This document shows positions 8,339 through 16,823 of a stretch of DNA of 64,000 nucleotides, piece after piece (the first letter of the stretch is position 1; each line of letters starts with the position of its first letter). The stretch spans positions 219,039 through 283,038 of the forward strand of contig JBBQUT010000002.1 of assembly GCA_038212215.1 (NCBI GenBank), in the 5' to 3' direction. Made by a program: the position numbers and the translations under genes. The stretch is from JALZAI01 sp038212215 (GTDB lineage Bacteria > Actinomycetota > Actinomycetes > Mycobacteriales > Jatrophihabitantaceae). Below the pieces are notes generated by a model. It did no database searches, was not told the origin of the DNA, and saw nothing but the letters and a program-made list of their open reading frames with translations.

Positions 8339-9347
8339 GCCCGCGCTGCTGGGCCCCCATCTCGCCATACGGGTAGTCCGCGGTGCGCAGGTCACTCGCC
8401 TCGTTCAAGGCCGTCGTTTCCTCGGGCGAGAGATGCAGATCGGCGGCCCTGAGGTTGCACTCCAGCTGTTCTTCGGTGCGCGCGCCGAGAATCGTGGACG
8501 TAACGGACGGCCGGTCGGTGACCCATGCCAGCGCGACCTCAGCCATCGACACGCCACGTGCCGAGGCCACCGACTGCACCGCCTCGATCACGTCCCAGGT
8601 GTGCTCGCTACCGCGTCGCTCCCAGGCTTCCATCCCGCGCCCCGGATCCTCGCCGAGACGCGTGGCCCCGCTCGGTCGCTCGCTGCGGCGGTACTTGCCG
8701 GAGAGCCAGCCGCCGCCGAGCGGGCTCCAGGGCAGCAGGCCGAGGCCGGCGTCGAGTGCGGCAGGCACGATTTCCCACTCGATCTCGCGCACCAGCAGGC
8801 TGTACTGCGGTTGCAGCGTTACCGGCGCGGCGAGTTTGAGCGCGCGCGCCAGGTGCACTGCCTTGGTCAGCTGCCAGCCGGTGAAGTTCGACAAGCCGTA
8901 GTAGCGAATCTTGCCGGCCCGCACGAAACCATCGAGGGTGCGCAGCGTCTCGTCCAGCGGCGTCCACGGGTCGAAGGCGTGCACCTGATAAAGGTCGATC
9001 GCGTCGCGGCCGAGCCGGCGCAATGACGCGTCGAGCGCGCGGGTGAGGTGACGGGCGGACAAACCTGCACCGTTGGGAAAATCGTCGAGCGGGAAGCCGC
9101 CTTTCGTCGCCAGGACGACCGGTTCGGTGACCGAGGCGTCGCGCGCTGCGAACCAGTTGCCGATGATCGTCTCCGACATCCCGTCGGAGTACACGTCGGC
9201 CGTGTCGACGAGCGTGCCGCCGGCCTCCACGAAACGGTCGAGCTGGGCATGCGCGACCTGCTCGTTGCTTTCCGACCCGAAGGTCATTGTGCCGAGGCAC
9301 AGGTTCGAGACGGCGCAACCGGAGCGTCCAAGAGTGCGGTAGTCCAT
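8316..9347 (-). CDS. Aldo/keto reductase
   Basis: 343-residue NADPH-dependent oxidoreductase of the AKR (beta/alpha)8 fold. The catalytic tetrad is visible as Asp48 and Tyr53 (DTADVYSDG), Lys82 (LATKGG) and His123 (YQVHAFD). The cofactor region is WSPLGGGWLSGKY and the C-terminal STILGARTEEQLECNL. The substrate is unknown. ATG 9347 was chosen over an in-frame start at 9401 because homology begins at MDYRTLGRSG and TAGCGT lies 7 nt upstream. Confidence 0.92.
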   Translation of the reverse strand: MDYRTLGRSGCAVSNLCLGTMTFGSESNEQVAHAQLDRFVEAGGTLVDTADVYSDGMSETIIGNWFAARDASVTEPVVLATKGGFPLDDFPNGAGLSARHLTRALDASLRRLGRDAIDLYQVHAFDPWTPLDETLRTLDGFVRAGKIRYYGLSNFTGWQLTKAVHLARALKLAAPVTLQPQYSLLVREIEWEIVPAALDAGLGLLPWSPLGGGWLSGKYRRSERPSGATRLGEDPGRGMEAWERRGSEHTWDVIEAVQSVASARGVSMAEVALAWVTDRPSVTSTILGARTEEQLECNLRAADLHLSPEETTALNEASDLRTADYPYGEMGAQQRGRELAGGR

Positions 9348-9354
9348 GCCGACG

Positions 9355-9360
9355 ACGCTA
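9355..9360 (-). promoter_or_regulatory. -10 box of aldo/keto reductase
   Basis: TAGCGT on the minus strand, 7 nt before ATG 9347; it overlaps the 3' end of the MOSC gene. Confidence 0.45.
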
Positions 9361-10005
9361 GTACGGGAGCAGGTCGCGGACCTCGCCGGGCAGATCGCCA
9401 CCCGCTGCCGCTACAGACGCGAGCAGTTCGCGTTCGGTGGTCAGGGCGCGAAACAGCAGCGACACGGTGACCTCGTGCAATGGACGGTGCACCACCTCGA
9501 TGAGCTGGCCGGCCTCGATCGATCCCGGTGTCTCGACCGCGAGGTACGCGCCCGGACGAGCGGCTTGGGTGAATACCTTGAGCCAGCCGCGTTCGTCGAC
9601 CCACCCGCGAAAGGTCGAGCACGGGATCCGCGGGCTCGTCACGCGCAATTCGAGGGTGTCACCGATGCGCCACCGCTCCCCGATGCGGGCCTCGTCGACA
9701 TCGATGCCCCTGGTGGTGAGATTCTCACCGAAGAACCCGTTGGGGACGTCGCGGTTCAGCCGCTGCTGCCACTCGTCCAACTGCTCGCGGGCGAAGGCGT
9801 AGACGGCCTGGTCGTTGCCGCCGTGGTGGGCGACATCGCCGATGAAGTCGCCGACCACGCCGCTGCCGAGACCGCCGTGCTTCGGGCCGGGATCGCGGAT
9901 CTCGACCGGCCCGGCGACCGGCTGCTTGCCGATTCCCGTCGATCTCGTGGTCTTGTGCGGATTGGGGACCGGACGGCCGATGTTCACCGAATCGAGGGTT
10001 GCCAC
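9358..10005 (-). CDS. MOSC-domain protein
   Basis: 215 residues with the MOSC fold found in molybdenum-cofactor sulfurases and YiiM-like proteins. Visible: GVVGDFIGDVAHHGGNDQAVY, FGENLTTRGIDV, IGDTLELRVTSPRIPCSTF. The cysteine in the last motif is the conserved MOSC cysteine thought to carry sulfur. This stand-alone type lacks the aminotransferase domain; members reduce N-hydroxylated compounds or detoxify thiopurine-like substrates, and this one's substrate is not readable. GTG start with TAACGT 7 nt upstream. Confidence 0.85.
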   Translation of the reverse strand: MATLDSVNIGRPVPNPHKTTRSTGIGKQPVAGPVEIRDPGPKHGGLGSGVVGDFIGDVAHHGGNDQAVYAFAREQLDEWQQRLNRDVPNGFFGENLTTRGIDVDEARIGERWRIGDTLELRVTSPRIPCSTFRGWVDERGWLKVFTQAARPGAYLAVETPGSIEAGQLIEVVHRPLHEVTVSLLFRALTTERELLASVAAAGGDLPGEVRDLLPY

Positions 10006-10012
10006 GCGTGCG

Positions 10013-10018
10013 ACGTTA
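10013..10018 (-). promoter_or_regulatory. -10 box of MOSC gene
   Basis: TAACGT on the minus strand, 7 nt before GTG 10005. Confidence 0.45.
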
Positions 10019-10028
10019 CCGACGCGGG

Positions 10029-10805
10029 CTACGCGCGTTCCTCGGCGATCGAGTTCCCGCCGTCGACGACGATCGTCTGGCCCGTGACATAGGACGCCGC
10101 GGGGGACGCGAGGAACGCGATCACGGCGGCCACCTCGTTCGGAACGGCGCTGCGCCCCATTGGGGTCCGTAGTCCCTGCTCGTATTCGTGCGGCGTCTGC
10201 GAGCCGGTCTCGATCCAGCCTGGCGCGACGCTGTTGACGGTGATGCCCCGCGGCGCAACGTCGAGCGCCAGGGCCCGCGCCATACCCGTCATCCCGGCCT
10301 TCGCCGTGGCGTAGACGACGTCGTTGCGCATCGCCATCACCGGCCCCGTCACGCTCGCCACCATGATGATCCGTCCGGTGCGGCGGATCACCGGCAGTGC
10401 CGCATGGGTGGTGAAGAACGTGGTGTCGAGGTTGCGTCGAATACCCGCGCGCCAGTTTTCCACCGGCAGCTCATGCTCGGACAGCGGCGTGTCGGAGACC
10501 GACGTCATCCCGGCATTGTTGACCAGGATGTCGATCTTGCCGATCCACTTGACCACGGCCGCGACGAGTCCGGCGGCTTGACGCGGATCGCTGAGATCCG
10601 CGACGACCGGCATGACGGCGTAGGCGTAATCGGACAGTTCCTCTGCCCGTTCCTCGATGCGCAGCGTGGTCGAGGTGATCACGATGGCGGCACCCATCTC
10701 GCCGAGCAGTCGCGCGGTGGCGAAGCCGATTCCGGTCGGGCTGCCGGCGCCGGTGATCACGGCGACCCGGCCGCCGAGATCGAATTCCACCTGAGGCGCG
10801 GTCAC
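10029..10805 (-). CDS. Short-chain dehydrogenase/reductase
   Basis: 258 residues, classical SDR. The nucleotide-binding motif is TGAGSPTGIG (residues 18-27), NNAG follows, and the catalytic residues are Ser151 (VASVTG), Tyr165 and Lys169 (VYATAKAG). The C-terminal YVTGQTIVVDGGNS is typical of FabG-like members. Which alcohol it oxidises is unknown. GTG 10805 was chosen because upstream residues are a shadow of tsaB; CAGGAT lies 8 nt before it. Divergent from tsaB by 46 bp. Confidence 0.9.
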   Translation of the reverse strand: MTAPQVEFDLGGRVAVITGAGSPTGIGFATARLLGEMGAAIVITSTTLRIEERAEELSDYAYAVMPVVADLSDPRQAAGLVAAVVKWIGKIDILVNNAGMTSVSDTPLSEHELPVENWRAGIRRNLDTTFFTTHAALPVIRRTGRIIMVASVTGPVMAMRNDVVYATAKAGMTGMARALALDVAPRGITVNSVAPGWIETGSQTPHEYEQGLRTPMGRSAVPNEVAAVIAFLASPAASYVTGQTIVVDGGNSIAEERA

Positions 10806-10837
10806 GGTTGCACATCCTGACAGACGGCGGCACGCCG

Positions 10838-10843
10838 TAGGCT
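10838..10843 (+). promoter_or_regulatory. -10 box of tsaB
   Basis: TAGGCT 8 nt before the GTG of tsaB. It gives the split-off tsaB-rimI-tsaD unit its own promoter, which it needs because tsaE is 5.9 kb upstream. Confidence 0.5.
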
Positions 10844-10851
10844 GGCGGATC

Positions 10852-11499
10852 GTGCTCGTCCTGGCCTTCGATACGTCCTCGCCCGCGACCTGGGCTGCGC
10901 TGTGCGAGGTCGGCGCGGCGGTCGAGGTGCGCGCGGCGAAGAATTCGGTGGATGCGCGCGCCCACGGCGAGCGACTCGCACCCAACATTGCGAGCTGTCT
11001 ACTGGAAGCAGGCGCGACACCCGCTGATCTCGGCGCAATTGTGGTCGGCACCGGACCCGGGCCGTACACAGGGCTTCGGGTCGGCTTGGTGACGGCCGCC
11101 GTGCTCGCCGACACGCTTGGCATTCCCGCGTACGGCGTCTGCTCGCTCGACGGGCTGGCCGATCATCGCGGCGCTCTGCTCGTCGCGTCCGACGCCCGGC
11201 GCAAGGAAATCTACTGGGCCCGCTACCGCGATGGCGTGCGCATCGACGGGCCCGACGTGTCGCGCCCGGCTGACGTCGCGACCGGCGATTCCCAGGCGAT
11301 GACGGGCGCCGGCGCGCTCCTTTACGCGGACGTCCTCGGGCTGCCGTTGCTCGACGGTGAGTACCCCTACCCGCCCTCGCTCGTGACGCGCGCACTCGGG
11401 CGGATCCGCGCACCGGCGGCGTCCGACGCGCTGACGCCGTTGTATCTGCGTCGTCCGGACGCCGTAGTTCCCGCTGCCCCGAAGGCGGTGGGCAGGTGA
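10852..11499 (+). CDS. tsaB: tRNA threonylcarbamoyladenosine protein TsaB
   Basis: 215 residues. TsaB forms the heterodimer with TsaD and bridges to TsaE. The N-terminal LVLAFDTSSPATWAAL and GTGPGPYTGLRVGL are the family signatures of its degenerate ASKHA fold; KEIYWARY follows. GTG start. Its stop overlaps the GTG of rimI (GTGA), giving a tightly coupled tsaB-rimI-tsaD operon. Confidence 0.95.
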   Translation: MLVLAFDTSSPATWAALCEVGAAVEVRAAKNSVDARAHGERLAPNIASCLLEAGATPADLGAIVVGTGPGPYTGLRVGLVTAAVLADTLGIPAYGVCSLDGLADHRGALLVASDARRKEIYWARYRDGVRIDGPDVSRPADVATGDSQAMTGAGALLYADVLGLPLLDGEYPYPPSLVTRALGRIRAPAASDALTPLYLRRPDAVVPAAPKAVGR

Positions 11500-11945
11500 C
11501 TGTGCGCGTCGTGACGATGACCCGTGCGCACATCGATGCACTAATGCTCCACGAGCACGCGATGTTCGGCACCGAGGCGTGGAGCGCGGCAAGCTATCGC
11601 GCAGAACTGGCCGACTCCGGGTCGCGGTACTACGTCGTAGCCGAGAACCCCGATGGCGAACTGCTCGGCTGGGCCGGCGTGCTGGTCGCTGCGGACACAT
11701 CAGAAATCCTGACTGTCGGGGTGATCCCGCAGGCTCGCCGGCGTGGCATCGCTGCCATGCTGGTGCACGCCCTGCTCGACGAGGCTCGCCGCCGTGGCGC
11801 CGTCGAGGTATTCCTCGAGGTGCGGGTGGAGAACGAGGCGGCGCGGTCGCTCTACGCGCGCGAGGGTTTCGCCGAAGTGGGCGTGCGCCGTGGTTACTAC
11901 GATTCCGGCCGGGTGGACGCTGTGGTGATGCGCCGTGAGTGCTGA
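11496..11945 (+). CDS. rimI: Ribosomal-protein alanine N-acetyltransferase RimI
   Basis: 149-residue GNAT protein; RimI acetylates the N-terminal alanine of ribosomal protein bS18 in E. coli and is routinely embedded in this operon. The acetyl-CoA motif is GVIPQARRRGIAAMLVHALL; the VENEAARSLYAREGFAEVGVR segment is the typical GNAT C-terminal half. The 3' end overlaps tsaD by 11 bp. Confidence 0.92.
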   Translation: MTVRVVTMTRAHIDALMLHEHAMFGTEAWSAASYRAELADSGSRYYVVAENPDGELLGWAGVLVAADTSEILTVGVIPQARRRGIAAMLVHALLDEARRRGAVEVFLEVRVENEAARSLYAREGFAEVGVRRGYYDSGRVDAVVMRREC

Positions 11946-12966
11946 ACCACTGGTGCTCGGCATCGAGACCTCCTGCGACGAAACGGGTGTCGGCATCGTC
12001 CGCGGCAGCACACTGCTCGCCGACGCGATCGCCAGTAGCGTCGAGGAGCACGCCCGATACGGCGGGGTGGTGCCCGAGGTCGCCAGCCGGGCGCATCTGG
12101 AGGCGATGGTGCCGATGATCCGGCGCGCGCTCGAGACCGCGCACGTCGCCGCGTCGGACGTGGACGCGGTCGCTGTGACGTCCGGACCCGGTCTCGCGGG
12201 CGCGCTGCTGGTCGGCGTCGCCGCCGCAAAGGCCCTCGCGCTCGCGCTCGGCAAGCCGTTATACGGGGTGAATCACCTGTCCGCGCACGTCGCGGTCGAT
12301 CTGCTCGAACACGGACCGCTCGACGAACCCTGCGTCGCGTTGCTCGTGTCGGGCGGCCACTCGTCGCTGCTGCTGGTCCCCCGCATCGGCGCAACGGTGG
12401 TGACCGAACTCGGCGCCACCGTCGACGACGCGGCGGGGGAGGCGTACGACAAGGTGGCCCGGCTGCTCGGGTTGCCGTTCCCCGGCGGGCCGCCGATCGA
12501 CCGGCTGGCGCGCGAGGGGGACCGCGATGCCATCGACTTCCCACGCGGCATGCGCGATGACACATCAAGGTTCTCCTTCGCCGGTTTGAAGACTGCGGTG
12601 GCGCGCTGGGTCGAAGCGCGTGAGCGCGCGGGCGAACCGGTGCCGCTCGCCGACGTGGCCGCATCCTTTCAAGAGGCCGTCGTCGATGTGCTGACGGCGA
12701 AGGCGGTCCGCGCGGCGCGCGAGCAGGGCGTGGGCCACCTTGTCATCGCCGGTGGGGTGGCAGCGAACTCGCGGTTACGCGCAGTGGCCGAGCAACGCTG
12801 CGAAGCGGCCGGGTTGGTGCTGCGGGTACCGCGCCCGGGGCTGTGCACCGACAACGGGGCGATGGTTGCGGCGCTCGGCGCGCAACTGGTCATGAACGGC
12901 GCGACCCCATCGGCACTCGACATCCCGGCCGACTCCGCGCTGCCGATCACCAAGGTGCTGATCTGA
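11935..12966 (+). CDS. tsaD: tRNA N6-threonylcarbamoyltransferase TsaD
   Basis: 343 residues, full length. TsaD transfers the threonylcarbamoyl moiety to tRNA A37. Seen: VLGIETSCDETGVGIV at the N-terminus, the metal-binding NHLSAHVAV, SGGHSSLLLV, the kinase-like GGVAANSRLR and CTDNGAMVAALGA. GTG start inside the end of rimI. Essential in most bacteria. Confidence 0.97.
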   Translation: MSAEPLVLGIETSCDETGVGIVRGSTLLADAIASSVEEHARYGGVVPEVASRAHLEAMVPMIRRALETAHVAASDVDAVAVTSGPGLAGALLVGVAAAKALALALGKPLYGVNHLSAHVAVDLLEHGPLDEPCVALLVSGGHSSLLLVPRIGATVVTELGATVDDAAGEAYDKVARLLGLPFPGGPPIDRLAREGDRDAIDFPRGMRDDTSRFSFAGLKTAVARWVEARERAGEPVPLADVAASFQEAVVDVLTAKAVRAAREQGVGHLVIAGGVAANSRLRAVAEQRCEAAGLVLRVPRPGLCTDNGAMVAALGAQLVMNGATPSALDIPADSALPITKVLI

Positions 12967-12993
12967 CCCGGCGCCGTTTGGCAGGATGCCGGT

Positions 12994-13218
12994 GTGACGA
13001 CACTGATGTGGGAGGCCCGTGCGGCGGACGGCCGGATCGACGACCTCGTCGAGCACCTGCGGGCGCACACCGACCCGGACGCGCAGATCTACCGCTCGGT
13101 CGGCCTGGACGAGCGGGTGGTCGTGATCGATTCGGCCGGACGCGGCATTGCCGACGTACCGAGTGGATTGCTTGCCCGGGCGCCCCATACCTGGTCGTTC
13201 ACCGAGGTTGCTCGATAG
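12994..13218 (+). CDS. Small conserved-type protein downstream of tsaD
   Basis: 74 residues: TTLMWEARAADGRIDDLVEH, IYRSVGLDERVVVID, HTWSFTEVAR. The beta-alpha-beta-like layout with VVVID recalls a small ferredoxin-like barrel, but that is inference. GTG start with CAGGAT 6 nt upstream. No biochemical function can be given. Confidence 0.65.
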   Translation: MTTLMWEARAADGRIDDLVEHLRAHTDPDAQIYRSVGLDERVVVIDSAGRGIADVPSGLLARAPHTWSFTEVAR

Positions 13219-13241
13219 TCGGCGCGGGGATCGTCCGATGC

Positions 13242-13273
13242 TTGACGTTTACCGGTCGAGCCGTTGTGGCATA
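13242..13273 (+). promoter_or_regulatory. Possible alternative-sigma promoter before the GHKL ATPase gene
   Basis: GTTT (13247-13250), 17 bp, then GGCATA (13268-13273), 8 nt before ATG 13282. This resembles the GTTT/GGGTAT pattern of actinobacterial SigB/SigF-type promoters, which would suit a regulator of the RsbW kind. TTGACG at 13242-13247 overlaps it, but no matching -10 lies at 17 bp. Confidence 0.25.
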
Positions 13274-13281
13274 CCTATTGG

Positions 13282-13710
13282 ATGGGTGAAGTTACGGACC
13301 GCACGCGGCGTGCGGGAACGGGGACCAGCAACGAGGCGAGCGCTGTCGTCGTGCTTCCCCACGGTGTCGAGGCGGCGGAGGTGGCCCGAAAGTTCGTTGC
13401 CGATCAGTCTGACCACTTGCGACCGGAGCTCGTCGAGGATGCGCAGTTGCTGGTATCCGAGATCGTGGCCAACGCTGTTCTGTACGGTCGGCCCGATGTC
13501 GTCCTTCGGGTGCGGATCGACCCGCCTGGCATCGGCGTCACCGTCACCGACACCGGGGCTGCGTTGCCCACGCTGTCGCAGCGTCCCGATCCGGCCCAGC
13601 CGTGCGGTCGCGGCCTGTTGATCGTCGACGCGCTCGCCTCGGCGTGGGGAGTTGTCCCCGAGGAGCCGCCACCGGGGAAGGCGGTCTGGTTCCAGCTCGG
13701 TTCCGGCTGA
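13282..13710 (+). CDS. RsbW-like GHKL ATPase, putative anti-sigma/regulatory kinase
   Basis: 142 residues, a stand-alone HATPase_c_2 domain. The N-box is LVSEIVANAVLYG, the G1 box VTVTDTGAALP and the G2 region GRGLLIVDALASAWG. Many such single-domain ATPases in actinobacteria bind sigma factors or phosphorylate anti-anti-sigma proteins; no partner gene is next to this one. ATG 13282 was chosen over TTG 13264. A SigB-like promoter may lie upstream. Confidence 0.8.
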   Translation: MGEVTDRTRRAGTGTSNEASAVVVLPHGVEAAEVARKFVADQSDHLRPELVEDAQLLVSEIVANAVLYGRPDVVLRVRIDPPGIGVTVTDTGAALPTLSQRPDPAQPCGRGLLIVDALASAWGVVPEEPPPGKAVWFQLGSG

Positions 13711-13725
13711 GGCGCGACGCACCGG

Positions 13726-14454
13726 GTGGCTGTACATATCGGCACGTCCGGCTGGAGTTATCAGCATTGGGAACCCGAGCTCTACCCGCCGGGCACAGAT
13801 CCGCGGGAGCGTCTCGCCCTGTACACGCGCCGCTTGCGCACGGTCGAACTCAACGCCAGCTTCTACCGCTGGCCGACGGAGCGCGCGTTCGCGAACTGGG
13901 CGCACCGGCTGCCGGCCGGGTTCGTGCTCTCGGTCAAGCTTTCGCGCGGTCTCACCCACGCCAAGCGGCTGTACGCGCCGGAAGCCTGGCTGGACCGCGT
14001 TGCAGCATGCTGGCACGCGCTGGGCGATCGGCGCGGGGTCGTGTTGGCGCAGCTCGCGCCCGGCCACGAGCGCGACGACGCCCGGCTGGAGTACTTCCTG
14101 GCACGAGTACCTTCCTGGATGCGCCTGGCCGTGGAATTGCGCCATCCGAGCTGGCAGGACGACGCCGTGCTCGCGCTCCTGGAACGCTACGGCGCTGCGT
14201 ACTGCGTCATGAGCGGGGCGCACCTGCCGTGCGAGCTACGAGCCACGTCGTCCTTCGTCTATATCCGGTTGCACGGGCCGGACCGCAATCACCTCTACGC
14301 AGGCTCGTACTCCGACGCGGACCTGCACTGGTGGGCAGCGCGCATCCGCGAGTGGGGCGCGTCCGGCCGCGACGTGTTCGTTTACTTCAACAACGACGGT
14401 GCGGCCCACGCGGTCCGCAACGCGGCGACGCTGCGTGCGCTGGTCGGGCAGTGA
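13726..14454 (+). CDS. DUF72 (YecE-like) protein
   Basis: 242 residues with a TIM-barrel-like pattern. IGTSGWSYQHWEPELYPPG, then VELNASFYRWPTERAFANW, LSRGLTHAKRL and the C-terminal YVYFNNDGAAHAV-type segment (here VFVYFNNDGAAHAVRNA) are the family marks. Biochemical role not established for the family. GTG start, 15 bp after the ATPase gene, so probably cotranscribed. Confidence 0.88.
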   Translation: MAVHIGTSGWSYQHWEPELYPPGTDPRERLALYTRRLRTVELNASFYRWPTERAFANWAHRLPAGFVLSVKLSRGLTHAKRLYAPEAWLDRVAACWHALGDRRGVVLAQLAPGHERDDARLEYFLARVPSWMRLAVELRHPSWQDDAVLALLERYGAAYCVMSGAHLPCELRATSSFVYIRLHGPDRNHLYAGSYSDADLHWWAARIREWGASGRDVFVYFNNDGAAHAVRNAATLRALVGQ

Positions 14455-14461
14455 AAGCCGT

Positions 14462-14710
14462 TCAGTCGCGTGCGGCCACGACGCGCGGATGGTCTCGCCA
14501 TGCGGGCAGGCTGGACATGTAGGAAAGGGTGCTCGCCTCGAGCTCGGCGCGGTCGGCTTCGGGCTGGCGACGCGCCTGCCACGCGATCATCCGCTCGAAG
14601 CGTTCGTCGAAGGACTGCAGCTCGCCGGTGTCGGTCGTGCAGTAGGCGCAGTAGCGGCCGGTCTCGATCGGCATGCCGCAGCTCTCGCAGGTGTGCGTGG
14701 TCGCCGTCAT
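14462..14710 (-). CDS. Small zinc-ribbon protein
   Basis: 82 residues. CESCGMPIETG and CAYCTTDTGELQSF provide a four-cysteine zinc ribbon of the 'putative zinc ribbon domain' type; a helical tail with MIAWQARRQPE follows. Its ATG overlaps the stop of the MarR gene (ATGA), so the pair forms an operon. Function unknown; a link to the regulator is likely from the coupling. Confidence 0.75.
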   Translation of the reverse strand: MTATTHTCESCGMPIETGRYCAYCTTDTGELQSFDERFERMIAWQARRQPEADRAELEASTLSYMSSLPAWRDHPRVVAARD

Positions 14711-15201
14711 GGAACGTCCTTTCGGGTCGGTTTGGTGTGGGTGGGCATGGCGGGCCGGGTCGCAGCCTGCGGCTCCGCCCGCAGAAGTGCCTGCATGCCT
14801 TGGACGAGCGCGGCGCGATCGGCCGCGGTCATGGCCGCAACGGCGGGTCGCAGCAGCGCCTTCGAAAGCACCTCGCGATCACGCTCGAGGTAGCTGGATC
14901 CAGCGGGCGAGAGCCACACCAAGCGGCGTCGTCCGTCGTTGGGGTCGTCCTGCCGCTCAACCAGGCCGGTCACCTCGAGATGCGCGACGAGCTCGCTGAC
15001 CACGGACTGGGCGCGATCGAGGTGACCGCACAGCTCGCCGACGGTGACCGGCCCGGCGAGTGCAAGGTGCTGCAGGGCCGCTCGCGACGCTGCGGGCAGT
15101 TGCGAACGCTTGTCGTCGCGGCGGTGAAAGCGCAGGTATGCAGCAGGGAAGTCCCGCGCGAACGCTGCGGCAACGCTGTCCGGATCAGCCGGCTCGCTCA
15201 T
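14707..15201 (-). CDS. MarR-family transcriptional regulator
   Basis: 164 residues with a winged-helix domain: ALQHLALAGPVTVGELCGHL, then the recognition part RAQSVVSELVAHLEVTGLVE and wing RQDDPNDGRRRLVWLSPAG. C-terminal helices for dimerisation. ATG 15201 (CAGAGT 7 nt upstream) is used although the frame stays open to 15957, because that extension is antisense to the decarboxylase gene. Divergent from the decarboxylase-like gene by 66 bp, so it may control it or its own operon. Confidence 0.85.
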   Translation of the reverse strand: MSEPADPDSVAAAFARDFPAAYLRFHRRDDKRSQLPAASRAALQHLALAGPVTVGELCGHLDRAQSVVSELVAHLEVTGLVERQDDPNDGRRRLVWLSPAGSSYLERDREVLSKALLRPAVAAMTAADRAALVQGMQALLRAEPQAATRPAMPTHTKPTRKDVP

Positions 15202-15267
15202 GTATCGAACTCTGACCGGTTGGCATTGCATCGTCAATCCCGATGCATTGCGCTCAGGTGGACCAGT

Positions 15268-16755
15268 ATGAGCCGGATGAGCGGCGTCCGATTCGATTGG
15301 CTCGCGCAGGCGCCGCTGTTCACCGCATGGCAGGACGCGGTGGCAGGCGGCACCACCCCGTTCACAATCCCTGGCCACAAGCGCAACGCGGGCTCGCTGA
15401 GTCCGGCGCTGGGAGGCCTGCTGGACGCCGACGTGCCACTGTTCGGCGGTCTGGACTCGGTGCCCCGTGCGTCGGCGTTGCTGAGCCGCGCCGAGCAATT
15501 GGGCGCCGAGCTCTGGGGTGCGGACTGGTGTCGCTATTCCACCGGCGGATCGACCCACGCCAACCAGGCGATCTGCCTCGCGCTGGGCGAACCCGGCGAC
15601 ACCGTGCTGGTCGCGCGCACCGCGCACCGCAGCACCCTGCTCGGGCTGGTGTTCGCCGGACTGCGTCCGGTGTGGCTGCCCACCGACATCGACCCGCGCC
15701 TGGGCATCCCCGCCGGGCTCTCGATCCCCGCTGTGGCGCAGGCGCTCGAGGACAACCCGAACGCCGTCGCGGTGATCTGCGTCGAGCCGAGCTATCTCGG
15801 GACGGTTTCGGACCTGCCGCAGGTCATCGAACTGGCCCACGGCCGTGACGTTCCAGTGATTGTCGATCAGGCGTGGGGTGCTCACTTCGGTTTCGCGCCG
15901 AACTACCCGCAGCACGCGATGGCCCTCGGTGCGGACGCGGTCGTGATGAGCGCACACAAGACGCTACCCGCCTACAGCCAAGCCGCCGTCCTGTTGGCGA
16001 ACCTGCACCGTCTGGACACGCACCGGCTGGAGCGGGCGTTCGACGCGGCGAACACGACCAGCCCGGCCGGTTCGATCCTGGCCAGCATCGATGCCTCGCG
16101 CGCGCTGCTGGGCAGCGCGGCCGGTGTCGCCCGGCTCGGCGAAATCGCTGGCTGGGTCGCCGACGTCCGTGCGGCGCTTTCTGCTACCGGCACAGGGGGT
16201 GGAGCGGGCGTGCTGAGTCCGGCACCCGCAGACTTCGCACCCGGGCGCTTCGATCCGGCGAAGCTGGTTCTGCTCACAGCCCCCGCCGGGCGCTCCGGCC
16301 TGGACATCGAAGCGTTCCTGCTCCAGCGCGGCCTACCGGTGGAGATGGCAGATCGCGACACCGTCGTCGCGATGGTTGGTATGGGCGACGACTCGCGAAC
16401 GCTGGGCAGGCTGCGTGCAGCGTTGCTGGACGCGCTGGCGGACGGCGCGTCCGGAGCCGATCCGCGACCGATCTCGGTGGCCGCGCTGTGGCGGTCCACG
16501 GGCGCGCAGATGTGCACGCCCCGCGCGGCGTTCTTCGCCGAGCACGAGACCGTCGCGCTGCGCGACGCGGTGGGCCGAGTCGGCGCGGAAGTCCTTGCGC
16601 CGTACCCGCCCGGCGTGCCGATCATGATGCCCGGCGAGCAGATCTCTGCGGACACCCTCGACGCACTCGATGATGCGATCGGTGCCGGCTGCCGGATTGC
16701 CTATGCCGCAGACCCCAGCCTGCGGACAGTCCAGGTACTCGCGCGCGGCGGGTGA
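15268..16755 (+). CDS. Orn/Lys/Arg decarboxylase-type fold-I PLP enzyme
   Basis: 495 residues. TTPFTIPGHKRNAGSL is the N-terminal motif of the basic amino-acid decarboxylases; RYSTGGSTHANQAI, EPSYLGTVSD, VDQAWGAHFGF and the PLP-lysine segment VVMSAHKTLPAYSQAA follow. This is the shorter, YaaO/SpeA-like type lacking the N-terminal wing domain. Lysine, ornithine or arginine cannot be told apart. The frame is open upstream to 14470, but that part is antisense to the MarR and zinc-ribbon genes; ATG 15268 is used. Confidence 0.85.
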   Translation: MSRMSGVRFDWLAQAPLFTAWQDAVAGGTTPFTIPGHKRNAGSLSPALGGLLDADVPLFGGLDSVPRASALLSRAEQLGAELWGADWCRYSTGGSTHANQAICLALGEPGDTVLVARTAHRSTLLGLVFAGLRPVWLPTDIDPRLGIPAGLSIPAVAQALEDNPNAVAVICVEPSYLGTVSDLPQVIELAHGRDVPVIVDQAWGAHFGFAPNYPQHAMALGADAVVMSAHKTLPAYSQAAVLLANLHRLDTHRLERAFDAANTTSPAGSILASIDASRALLGSAAGVARLGEIAGWVADVRAALSATGTGGGAGVLSPAPADFAPGRFDPAKLVLLTAPAGRSGLDIEAFLLQRGLPVEMADRDTVVAMVGMGDDSRTLGRLRAALLDALADGASGADPRPISVAALWRSTGAQMCTPRAAFFAEHETVALRDAVGRVGAEVLAPYPPGVPIMMPGEQISADTLDALDDAIGAGCRIAYAADPSLRTVQVLARGG

Positions 16756-16810
16756 TCATTGCCCGTCTTGCAGCGGCCAGCCGCTGCACAGTGGTCAAAG
16801 ATCGAGGGCC

Positions 16811-16816
16811 TACATT
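16811..16816 (+). promoter_or_regulatory. -10 box of the flavin split-barrel gene
   Basis: TACATT, 7 nt before ATG 16824; supports that start rather than the upstream GTG. Confidence 0.45.
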
Positions 16817-16823
16817 GCCTCGC

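Noticed and set aside
14470..15267. Extended N-terminus of the Orn/Lys/Arg decarboxylase-like protein
   Set aside because: The extra 266 codons lie antisense to the zinc-ribbon and MarR genes; family homology starts after ATG 15268.
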